Source: Propionibacteriales bacterium (GTDB taxonomy: Bacteria; Actinomycetota; Actinomycetes; Propionibacteriales; Propionibacteriaceae). Taken from it: a stretch of DNA of 14,389 nt. Made by a program: the position numbers and the translations under genes. The notes under the pieces are model-generated. The model had not been told where the DNA came from. It made no database searches and worked only from the letters and a program-made list of their open reading frames with translations. The stretch spans positions 1-14,389 of the forward strand of contig JADGPB010000018.1 of NCBI GenBank assembly GCA_017882655.1, given 5' to 3'. Below, piece by piece: positions 1 through 6,268 of this stretch (position 1 is its first letter; each line of letters starts with the position of its first letter).

Positions 1-484
1 AGTGGCGGCCGTACTGGCGACGGACCGCCTGCACCTGCATGATCCCGGCGATCTTCGCGATGGCGTAGGCGTCGTTGGTCGGCTCGAGATGGCCCGTCAG
101 GAGGTACTCCTCCTTGATGGGCTGCGGGGCGAGTCTCGGGTAGATGCACGAGGAGCCGAGGAAGACGAGCCGGTCGACATCTGCCTGCTGGGCCGCGTCC
201 ATGACATTCACCTGGATGCGGAGGTTGTCGGAGAGGAACTCGGCCGGGAAGGTGTCGTTCGCCAGGATTCCGCCGACGCGTGCGGCGGCGAGGATCACGT
301 GTCGCGGACGCTCGGTGTCGAAGAAGTCGAAGACGGCCTCACGGTCGCGCAGGTCGAGCTCGGCGGACGTCCGTCCCACGAGCTGCGTGTATCCCCGCGC
401 CTCGAGGCTTCGCCAGATGGCCGAACCGGCCAGTCCGCGATGCCCTGCGACGTACACCTTCGCGTTCTTGTCCTGAATCATCAT
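1..484 (-). CDS. fcl: GDP-L-fucose synthase, N-terminal half (3' end outside window)
   Basis: This enzyme is the NADPH-dependent 3,5-epimerase/4-reductase that converts GDP-4-keto-6-deoxymannose to GDP-L-fucose, the step after Gmd. The 161 visible residues are about half of the usual ~310-320. An extended-SDR Rossmann start reads GHRGLAGSA at residues 14-22. The AAARVGGI stretch is at 66-73, SSCIYP at 111-116 and YAIAK at 140-144. By family knowledge the catalytic set is Ser111, Cys113, Tyr140 and Lys144, all present. Two ATG codons are in tandem (482-484 and 479-481). The first overlaps the glycosyltransferase stop by one base (TGATG), and a GAGGAG ribosome site lies just upstream inside that gene, so translation is probably coupled. 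It is the last visible gene of the gmd operon. The family call is firm; the completeness of the gene cannot be judged. Confidence 0.95.
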   Translation of the reverse strand, partial: MMIQDKNAKVYVAGHRGLAGSAIWRSLEARGYTQLVGRTSAELDLRDREAVFDFFDTERPRHVILAAARVGGILANDTFPAEFLSDNLRIQVNVMDAAQQADVDRLVFLGSSCIYPRLAPQPIKEEYLLTGHLEPTNDAYAIAKIAGIMQVQAVRRQYGRH

Positions 485-1287
485 CAGGCCTCCTCAGGGT
501 TCTTGATCGAAAGGCTGAGCGCTCTGCGGCTGACTCCCCGGGCTGCGAGCGACGCAGCCCATGTGACCGGGACCTGCCAGACGGGGCTGAGCGGTCGCAG
601 CAGTCGCGGCAGGTGCCGCCGCTTCACTGCTGCCGCCTCCGCACTGGAGGCCGCACGCCCAGCCACGGTCAGGGAGCTCGGGTGCCACCGGAAGGCGGAC
701 ACCGAGGTGCGGGTGCAGACGAACCTCCCCTTGCTCCGGAGCTTGAGGAACACGTCCAGGTCCAGCACGTACTTCAGAGAGGTGTCGAACATCCCGACCT
801 CGCGGAGCGCGGCCAGTCGGATCATCGACCCGGGATGGGGGATGAGGTCCGGGCCCCACGGGAGCAGCCACTGCGCGGCCCTGCCGGCCTTCGAGGTCCC
901 GATGACCCGGCCTTCGGGATCGATGTAGTCGCACCCGCCATAGGCGACCACGGCGTCCGGGTTGGTTGTCAGCAGATCCCGAAGCCGGGTCAGGGCGCCC
1001 GGACGGAAGAGGTCGTCGTCCCCCATCCACGCGTAGTACTCCTCGGTGGTCGCTGCGAGGATGCCGGCGTTGATCGCCTCGGAGATGCCGCGACGCGGGT
1101 CCTCCACGACGACCGCCTGGTGCGCCTCGGCGAGCTTGCGGGCCTCCACGGCGTTCGCGGGCAGCACCACGACGAGTGTGAGGTCTACCCGCGTCCGCTC
1201 GGCGTCTATCGTGCGGAGGGTCTCCTCGAGGTACGTGAGGCGGTCCCCCAGTGTGGGCAGGACAACGAGGACCTTGCCCTCACTCAT
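484..1287 (-). CDS. family 2 glycosyltransferase
   Basis: This is a predicted GT-A fold, cytosolic or membrane-associated glycosyltransferase of 267 residues. The N-terminus MSEGKVLVVLPTLGDR is the usual nucleotide-binding beta strand. The metal-binding DXD motif is WMGDDD, with its aspartates at 90-92. A HPGSMIR stretch (151-157) followed by YVLDLDVFLKL (173-183) matches the acceptor side and catalytic Asp region of GT2 enzymes. No transmembrane segment is evident. I chose the ATG at 1285-1287 because it overlaps the gmd stop by four bases (ATGA); the open frame extends further upstream only as antisense-like low-complexity sequence inside gmd. Its position between gmd and fcl suggests it builds a fucose-containing glycan or cell-surface polymer, but donor and acceptor cannot be read from the sequence. 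Fucosyl-, mannosyl- or another hexosyltransferase are all possible. Confidence 0.88.
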   Translation of the reverse strand: MSEGKVLVVLPTLGDRLTYLEETLRTIDAERTRVDLTLVVVLPANAVEARKLAEAHQAVVVEDPRRGISEAINAGILAATTEEYYAWMGDDDLFRPGALTRLRDLLTTNPDAVVAYGGCDYIDPEGRVIGTSKAGRAAQWLLPWGPDLIPHPGSMIRLAALREVGMFDTSLKYVLDLDVFLKLRSKGRFVCTRTSVSAFRWHPSSLTVAGRAASSAEAAAVKRRHLPRLLRPLSPVWQVPVTWAASLAARGVSRRALSLSIKNPEEA

Positions 1288-2312
1288 TGAGCCGTCACAC
1301 TGTCGATCCACGGTTTGCCCTCTGTGGCGAGGGCCGCGACGTCCGCGTCCACCATGAGGCGGGCCAGGGCCGGCGTCAGCGTCTTTGCCTCCCAACCGAC
1401 CAGCGCCTTGGCTTTGCTCGGGTCTCCGACGAGGGCGTCCACCTCGGTCGGGCGCAGGTAGCGCTCGTCGAAGCGGACGTACTTCTCCCAGTCGAGCCCG
1501 ACGTGGTCGAACGCGATCTGCAGGAAGTCCTTGACGGTGTAGCGAGTTCCGGTGGCCACGACGTAGTCGGTCGGCTCGTCATGCTGGAGCATGCGCCACA
1601 TCGCCTCGACGTACTCGGGTGCGTAGCCCCAGTCCCGGACGGCATCCAGGTTGCCCATGAAGATGGAGTCCTCCTGGCCGGCGAGAATACGAGCGACAGC
1701 CCGCGTGATCTTGCGCGTGACGAACGTCTCACCGCGTCGGGGCGACTCGTGGTTGAACAGGATCCCGTTGACCGCGAACATGCCGTAGCCCTCACGGTAG
1801 TTGCGCGTCACCCAGTAGGAGTAGACCTTGGCGGCCCCGTACGGAGACCGGGGGTAGAAGGCCGTGTCCTCGTTCTGCGGTGGCGGCGAGGCGCCGAACA
1901 TCTCGGATGTCGATGCCTGGTAGAAGCGGCAGTCGAGCCCGATCATCCGGATGGCCTCGAGCAGGCGGATCGTGCCAAGCCCGGTGGCGTCGCCGGTGTA
2001 CTCGGGCTCGTCGAAGCTCACCCGTACGTGGGACTGCGCTGCGAGGTTGTAGACCTCGTTGGGGCGGATGGTGTCCAGCAGGGTCGACAGTCGTGACCCC
2101 TCGGTCAGGTCGCCGTAGTGGAGGAACAGGCGCGTGCCCTTGTCGTGCGGATCGGCGTACAGATGGTTGATCCGGCTGGTGTTGAAGCTCGACGACCGCC
2201 GGATCAGCCCGTGCACGTCGTAGCCCTTGGAGAGCAGGAGCTCCGCCAGATAGCTGCCGTCCTGTCCAGTGATCCCAGTGATGAACGCGCGCTTCGCAGT
2301 GCCCTCGGCCAC
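1284..2312 (-). CDS. gmd: GDP-mannose 4,6-dehydratase
   Basis: Gmd converts GDP-D-mannose to GDP-4-keto-6-deoxy-D-mannose, the entry step to GDP-L-fucose and related deoxysugars. The protein has 342 residues, normal for the family. The NADP-binding motif GITGQDGSYLAE is at 13-24. Thr-Ser-Glu of the active site is in TSEMFG (135-140), and YGAAK (158-162) supplies the catalytic Tyr and Lys. The substrate loop LFNHESPRRGETFVTRKIT (185-203) is intact. The start is GTG at 2310-2312, with AAGGGG about 11 bases upstream; no ATG competes in frame. It is the first gene of a three-gene minus-strand operon with the glycosyltransferase and fcl. GDP-mannose must come from genes outside this window. Confidence 0.97.
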   Translation of the reverse strand: MAEGTAKRAFITGITGQDGSYLAELLLSKGYDVHGLIRRSSSFNTSRINHLYADPHDKGTRLFLHYGDLTEGSRLSTLLDTIRPNEVYNLAAQSHVRVSFDEPEYTGDATGLGTIRLLEAIRMIGLDCRFYQASTSEMFGASPPPQNEDTAFYPRSPYGAAKVYSYWVTRNYREGYGMFAVNGILFNHESPRRGETFVTRKITRAVARILAGQEDSIFMGNLDAVRDWGYAPEYVEAMWRMLQHDEPTDYVVATGTRYTVKDFLQIAFDHVGLDWEKYVRFDERYLRPTEVDALVGDPSKAKALVGWEAKTLTPALARLMVDADVAALATEGKPWIDSVTAQ

Positions 2313-2389
2313 GGATCTGCCAACCCCTTGTCAGTGAGTGGTCGCCCGCCAGCGTGCCGAGCGATGTCCGGCCATGGTACCGCTGGCGT

Positions 2390-2406
2390 CGATGTCGAAG
2401 ACATCG
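2390..2406. promoter_or_regulatory. 17-bp palindrome upstream of gmd, possible operator
   Basis: CGATGTC and GACATCG form perfect 7-bp arms around the spacer GAA. The site lies about 80 bases upstream of the gmd GTG. On the minus strand a TACCAT hexamer (near 2375-2380) follows it and could be a -10 element, which would put the palindrome close to the -35 position. The size and symmetry fit a dimeric repressor or activator. The regulator is not identifiable. The palindrome also lies in the open frame of the helix-turn-helix remnant described next, so it may be partly coincidental. Confidence 0.35.
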
Positions 2407-2408
2407 GG

Positions 2409-2510
2409 ATGCGGAATCTGGCGATCGTGGCGTTGACCGACGCCGGTCGGCGGGTGGACGAGGTGGCCGCACTGTTCGGGTTGACCGCGACATATGTCTC
2501 GGTTGGATGA
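2409..2510 (+). pseudogene. helix-turn-helix-like coding remnant
   Basis: From ATG 2409 the frame encodes 33 residues ending at TGA 2508-2510: MRNLAIVALTDAGRRVDEVA, then ALFGLTATYVSVG. The segment VDEVAALFGLTATYVS has the spacing of a helix-turn-helix (valine/alanine helix, glycine turn, recognition helix), of the kind found at the N-terminus of actinobacterial IS transposases and small regulators. It stops right where a recognition helix normally continues into the rest of the protein, and nothing following resembles a continuation. I therefore read it as a truncated leftover of a lost transposase or regulator. The family is not identified; a small chance remains that it is merely an open frame. 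Confidence 0.4.
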
Positions 2511-2533
2511 TCCCACCGACCAACGGGTCGGGG
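2511..2533 (-). terminator. possible weak terminator hairpin after the ABC membrane gene
   Basis: CCGACC (2516-2521) pairs with GGTCGG (2526-2531) across a 4-base AACG loop. A bulged A and two more G:C pairs extend the stem (2513-2514 with 2532-2533). The hairpin starts about 13 bases past the stop codon at 2546 on the minus strand. There is no T-run, so intrinsic termination would be weak; it may instead stabilise the 3' end. Confidence 0.3.
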
Positions 2534-2545
2534 AAGGCCACAAGT

Positions 2546-4294
2546 TCAGCGCCTCGGCGGCGGGATCTTCTTCTTGCCGGTGGACGCCTCGGCCTTCGCG
2601 GCCTCCAGCTGGTGCTTCTGCTCCTCCTGGGCCGCCTGCATGTCGGTCATGTTCATCGAGCCGCGGAGGACGAAGAACGAGATGCCGGCGATGATCACGC
2701 TGATCCAGTACGACCAGCCGAACAGCAGCGGGAGTGAGACGAGGGCGACGATGTCGATGCCCTTGATGAGGTTGCCGATCATGCCCGGAGGCATGGCGCC
2801 GAAGCCACCCATCTGCATCATCGGCTTGTTGTAGTCCGGGGGCTTCGCCGTCACCCAGCGCACGGCGCCGAGCAGGCCCGCGAGCCCGGTGACGCCGGCG
2901 TGGATGGACGCGTCCGTCCAGCCAAGATGCGCGGTGCCCGAGCCGAGGCCGGCGAAGGCAGGCGTCACCGCGACGACCCACAGCAGCGCGGCGATCGCCG
3001 GGACGACCATCATGGCTGTACGGACCTGCGCCGTCGTGAAGGGGAACGAGCGTGCGAGCCCGCCGGTACGGGACAGGACGCGCATCATGCCCAGCAGCGG
3101 CACGATCGCGGTGAGCAGCACGAGGCCCGAGATGACCGGGCTGAGGACGCCGAGGCCGAGCGCGCCGACCGCGTACGGGACGACGACGCTCAGCAGCAGC
3201 AGGATCAGCTGCTTCGGGAAGCGCACGAGCCGCTGGGCGTCGCGGTAGACGAGCGCGGCCAGTCCCGTGCCGTGGCCCTTCGTGGGCCGTACGTGTCCGC
3301 GCGCGACGGCGTCGCGCTCCACGAGGATGTCGCGCATCAGGCTCATGTCCATCGCGTACATCGCACCCTGCATGCCCGCGACCAGCGAGCCGCCGGACAC
3401 GAGCCGGGCGCGGCGGATCTCGTCGAGCCGCATGATCGCGAGCGTGCCGGCACCGATGAGCAGGACGGCCCCCACCACGGAGACGATCAGGTCGAAGCGG
3501 TTCTCGGAGGAGGAGAACCAGCCCGCGTCAGCCAGCCAGCCGGAGGCTACGGCAACGACCGTCAGGAGGGCGGTCAGTCCGACGAGTCCGACCAGCCACT
3601 GCAGCGTACGGATCACCCACGAGCGATCCGCGGTCTGCTCTTCGGCGGCCAGAGCGGTCAGGCCCCCGGCGCCGAGTCCGGCGGCCACGGCCCAGTTCAC
3701 GACGCCGGCCCACGACGAGCCGCTCAGCGCGGCGATCAGGCCGCCGAAGACCGCGGCGGTGACGATCGCGGCCACCATGACGGACACGAGGCGTCCCCAG
3801 AGGATGCGCGCCCTCTTGATCGGCGCCTCCATGAGCCAGAAACCCTCTGCAGCCGACGCGACAACGGGTCCGAAGATGCGCGACACCATCAGCGTCAAGG
3901 CGAGTACGCCGCAGAGCGCGGCCCACGGCAGCAACGTACGAGAGGACTGGCAGCTGGCGGACGTGCAGGCGGAAACCGCGCCTTGTGCCCTGATGACCAT
4001 CGAGACGAGCATCGCGCCGATCATCACGGTGGCCAGCACCGCGACGTACCCGTCCTGGATCATGTCCCACAGGTGCCGCGTGGCGCGTCCTCGGCGCCAG
4101 TCGCGCATCAGGTCGCGCAGTACAGCCTCCGAGACGGGCTCGGGAGTCACGTCGATGAGCACGCGTGGCGGAGCCACAGGCTCAAGTACAGGCTGGGGCG
4201 CTACGACAGGGGGCGGCGCTGCCTGCACGTCGGGAGGGGTGGTCTGCGCGGCGCCCGACGGCGAAGGGGCGCGACGGCGCGACTTCTTGCTCAT
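2546..4294 (-). CDS. multi-spanning membrane protein, ABC permease-like (DUF6297-like)
   Basis: A 582-residue integral membrane protein, probably the transmembrane partner of the ATPase encoded just upstream. A basic, then Pro/Ala-rich cytoplasmic N-terminus covers about residues 1-50. A Trp/Arg-rich amphipathic stretch (around 64-82) precedes roughly twelve hydrophobic segments, the first near 84-104. A long polar loop near 305-355 splits the protein into two halves of about six spans each, like a fused pair of six-span permease domains. The C-terminus is a charged, Gln/Glu/Lys-rich tail ending KKKIPPPRR. From memory this resembles the actinobacterial family DUF6297 found beside ABC ATPases; I could not verify that. 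The ATG at 4292-4294 overlaps the ATPase stop by four bases. The substrate is unknown: no binding protein or biosynthetic gene adjoins it. Confidence 0.75.
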   Translation of the reverse strand: MSKKSRRRAPSPSGAAQTTPPDVQAAPPPVVAPQPVLEPVAPPRVLIDVTPEPVSEAVLRDLMRDWRRGRATRHLWDMIQDGYVAVLATVMIGAMLVSMVIRAQGAVSACTSASCQSSRTLLPWAALCGVLALTLMVSRIFGPVVASAAEGFWLMEAPIKRARILWGRLVSVMVAAIVTAAVFGGLIAALSGSSWAGVVNWAVAAGLGAGGLTALAAEEQTADRSWVIRTLQWLVGLVGLTALLTVVAVASGWLADAGWFSSSENRFDLIVSVVGAVLLIGAGTLAIMRLDEIRRARLVSGGSLVAGMQGAMYAMDMSLMRDILVERDAVARGHVRPTKGHGTGLAALVYRDAQRLVRFPKQLILLLLSVVVPYAVGALGLGVLSPVISGLVLLTAIVPLLGMMRVLSRTGGLARSFPFTTAQVRTAMMVVPAIAALLWVVAVTPAFAGLGSGTAHLGWTDASIHAGVTGLAGLLGAVRWVTAKPPDYNKPMMQMGGFGAMPPGMIGNLIKGIDIVALVSLPLLFGWSYWISVIIAGISFFVLRGSMNMTDMQAAQEEQKHQLEAAKAEASTGKKKIPPPRR

Positions 4295-4929
4295 GCGCCC
4301 ACCCGGATCGTCCTGGTGGCCACGACCTCGACAAGGCGCGGCTCATGGCTGGCCATGACGATCGCGAGGCCCGCTTCACGCTCGGCCTTGAGCCGCTGCG
4401 CCAGCCACTCGACACCCTCGACGTCGAGCCGCTGCTCGGGCTCGTCGAGGATGAGCAGCCTGCGAGGCCGTACGAAGGCGGTGGCCAGGGCGAGACGGCG
4501 GCGCTGGCCGCTGGAGAGGGTGCCCGGCAGCTGACCGGACTGGGCCACGAGCTGTACCTCGTGCAGCACATCGTCGACCGCCCCCTCCGCGTCGGGCAGG
4601 CCGTGGGCGCGTGCGAGAAGGTCGAGGTGCTCAACGACGGACAGGTCGGGGAAGAAGTCGAGGTCGTCGATGACGGTGGCGAGGTCGCGACGTACGGCTG
4701 GGTCCGACTCCCGCAACCGGTTCCCGCAGATCTCGATCGTGCCGCTGTCGGCCTTGTCCGCGCCGATGATGCAGCGCAGGATCGTCGACTTGCCGGCACC
4801 GTTACGGCCCGTCAGCGCGATCGCGTCACCGGCCCAGACCTCGAGGTTGAAGTCGGAGACGATCGGGTGCGACCCGTACGCCTTCGAGAGCTTCGTCACC
4901 TTGAGCACCGGAGTGCGCTGCTTCGCCAT
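4291..4929 (-). CDS. ABC transporter ATP-binding protein
   Basis: A 212-residue single nucleotide-binding domain that would drive the membrane protein encoded downstream. Walker A is GRNGAGKST (41-49), the signature is LSSGQ (138-142, one change from LSGGQ), Walker B is LLILDE (158-163), and the switch His is 195 in ASHEP. The D-loop region reads EPEQRLD. The Q-loop position, in VIDDLDFFPDLSVVEHL, has Asp (about 88) where the usual Gln would be. This shape is seen in small actinobacterial export-type ATPases, so the subfamily looks like CcmA/YtrB-type exporters rather than importers. I chose ATG 4927-4929; the frame opens about 43 codons further upstream, but that part is Gly/Arg/Pro-rich with no domain match. 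The junction with the next gene is a 4-base ATGA overlap. Confidence 0.93.
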   Translation of the reverse strand: MAKQRTPVLKVTKLSKAYGSHPIVSDFNLEVWAGDAIALTGRNGAGKSTILRCIIGADKADSGTIEICGNRLRESDPAVRRDLATVIDDLDFFPDLSVVEHLDLLARAHGLPDAEGAVDDVLHEVQLVAQSGQLPGTLSSGQRRRLALATAFVRPRRLLILDEPEQRLDVEGVEWLAQRLKAEREAGLAIVMASHEPRLVEVVATRTIRVGA

Positions 4930-4936
4930 GGTCCCG

Positions 4937-4942
4937 ATTGTT
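4937..4942 (-). promoter_or_regulatory. possible -10 element for a leaderless ABC operon transcript
   Basis: On the minus strand AACAAT lies seven bases before the ATG at 4929. No Shine-Dalgarno sequence is apparent, only a GGGACC directly at the start. The spacing resembles that seen before menE, menG and the gene at 12438, which suggests a leaderless mRNA. No convincing -35 was found. Confidence 0.3.
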
Positions 4943-5010
4943 CCGCATCGGGCCAGGGTTCCTTGTACGGGCCCATGGTGCGGCGGTGGACTTCGACCCC
5001 TCCGGCCCCC

Positions 5011-5051
5011 TCCAACCTCCACAGCGCCGTCATCCAACCTCCGCAGCGCCG
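5011..5051. repeat. tandem direct repeat, two 19-bp copies at 22-bp period
   Basis: TCCAACCTCCACAGCGCCG (5011-5029) recurs at 5033-5051 with one change (A to G), separated by TCA. The second copy runs directly into the left arm of the palindromic cluster at 5050. The spacing of about two helical turns would suit a protein-binding site, but it could be a simple local duplication. Confidence 0.6.
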
Positions 5052-5121
5052 ATGTCACACCGCCTTTTGGACGTCACACCGGCTACAGGCGGTGTGACGT
5101 CGAATAGGCGGTGTGACATCG
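5050..5121. repeat. palindromic repeat cluster, copy 1 (downstream of the nuclease-like gene)
   Basis: Four copies of a 12-14 bp unit (consensus GGCGGTGTGACRTC on the plus strand) are arranged two inverted, then two direct: 5051-5064, 5070-5082, 5088-5101 and 5107-5120. The outer arms 5050-5064 and 5107-5121 are perfect 15-bp inverted repeats. The inner arms 5070-5081 and 5090-5101 are perfect 12-bp inverted repeats around the loop GCTACAGG. The 35-bp core 5067-5101 matches 6284-6318 in the second cluster at 34 of 35 positions, same orientation, 1217 bp apart. The cluster sits between the end of the AbiEi-like gene and the start of the ABC operon. It could fold in RNA or single-stranded DNA, bind a protein, or be a REP-like dispersed element. 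Confidence 0.9.
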
Positions 5122-5180
5122 CTCTGGATGGGGGCAGCTCGAAGCATTGAGGCGCTGGGGACGCGCGGGACGGCTGCAGG

Positions 5181-6158
5181 TCAGGCTGTGAGGAAGGGGC
5201 GCTGGATCGAAGGGTGCCGAGGCGTCACGGCCCAGCTACCACTGGGAGGAAGCCAACCCGGGCGGGACGAGCGAGCGATCGCATCCAGCATGCGCCGCCG
5301 AAGTGTCTCAGGCGCCCTGAAGTCGGACGAGTCCACTCGAACGACCAACCAACCCAGTTCGTTGAATCCACTCTCTCGCCGCTTCTCCGCAAGAACGGCA
5401 TCCAGCGTCGTCTTCCCGACACCGAGAAGCCGGTGGTACTTCTCCTGGCCGTCGTACTCCCACAGAACCCCGTGCCCTGGATAGCCACCATCTGCCCTGC
5501 CCACAAAGCGGCCGTGTTCGTCGAACACCTCGATCTGCAGTTCGCACGGCGGGAGACTCGGATGCGTCAGCGCAAGCCTCGTCCAGGTCTCGCCGGGACT
5601 CTCGGCTCGGCCATCGGCCAACCTCAGAGCCGCCCGCGCTCGAGGCGCGCCCCGGTGGCGGTACACGGAGCGCAGAGCGTCGGAGATCTCCTCATCGGTG
5701 CACAACCCCCGGTGAAGCGCCGCGTCGGCGGCTGTCACCGCCGCGAGCCGCGGCTGCGTCTTGGCAACGTCGACCAGTGTCCGGGGGACTGTGGTGACGT
5801 ACACGCCCTCGAGCGTGGTCTGCCACTCGGATGAAAGGATTCCGGAGTGCACGTGCCTGGTTGATCGGTGCCGGTTTCCACCGACGCCGAGGCGCGTGGC
5901 GTGCACCTCCGTGAGATCGCCGCCAGGTACCGGCAGCCCGTGAAGTACAGCGGCGCTTATGTGGCTCACCAGAAGATCGCTGATCTTCGCGACGCCCATC
6001 ACCCGGGTGCGGTGCTGGTCCTCTTCCCACCCGGCGAGCTCCGCCGCGTCCGCGTACACGCCTCTGACAACGCGGATTCGGTCGCCCCTCTTCAGGAGTG
6101 ACTTCAGCTCACTGTCGGACACCCCATCCGCGACAGCCTCGGCACGCGTGTAGACCAT
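5181..6158 (-). CDS. AbiEi-like winged-helix protein with DUF559/Vsr-like PD-(D/E)XK domain
   Basis: A 325-residue protein with no membrane segment. Residues 1-40 (YTRAEAVADGVSDSELKSLL, then a basic RIRVVRGVY) match the N-terminal winged helix of AbiEi-type type IV antitoxins. The middle (about 60-175) has the usual AbiEi-like SHISAAVLHGLP and VPRTLVDVA stretches. The C-terminus resembles the DUF559/Vsr-like nuclease fold: SPGETW (Glu190), GRADGGYP (Asp223), LWEYDGQEKYH (Glu234, Asp236, Lys240) and AEKRRESGFNELGWLVVRV (258-275). The acidic and lysine residues needed for catalysis appear retained, though activity is inference. No AbiEii-type nucleotidyltransferase toxin is adjacent, so it is an orphan. 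ATG 6156-6158 is preferred; AAGG lies about 10 bases upstream, and the longer open frame would begin inside the repeat hairpin. The role (regulator, nuclease or both) is unknown. Confidence 0.8.
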   Translation of the reverse strand: MVYTRAEAVADGVSDSELKSLLKRGDRIRVVRGVYADAAELAGWEEDQHRTRVMGVAKISDLLVSHISAAVLHGLPVPGGDLTEVHATRLGVGGNRHRSTRHVHSGILSSEWQTTLEGVYVTTVPRTLVDVAKTQPRLAAVTAADAALHRGLCTDEEISDALRSVYRHRGAPRARAALRLADGRAESPGETWTRLALTHPSLPPCELQIEVFDEHGRFVGRADGGYPGHGVLWEYDGQEKYHRLLGVGKTTLDAVLAEKRRESGFNELGWLVVRVDSSDFRAPETLRRRMLDAIARSSRPGWLPPSGSWAVTPRHPSIQRPFLTA

Positions 6159-6268
6159 GATCTGAGCCTTGCCGTCTCCACAGGCCGTACGCAACCGACC
6201 CTGTGCATAACTCCCGGGGAGCCCGGCCGACTCCCTGAACCCGGCCTCACGACGCTTCGGCCCATGGC

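Noticed and set aside
1300..1312. A further copy of the repeat unit (GTCACACTG) at the end of gmd
   Set aside because: Only the short GTCACAC core matches, it lies in coding sequence, and it has no palindromic partner.
2900..4534. A 544-codon open frame on the plus strand antisense to the ABC membrane protein
   Set aside because: Its product is dominated by Arg, Asp, Glu, His and Gly with no hydrophobic core, typical of an antisense shadow in GC-rich DNA; the minus-strand frame encodes a coherent membrane protein with a coupled ATPase.
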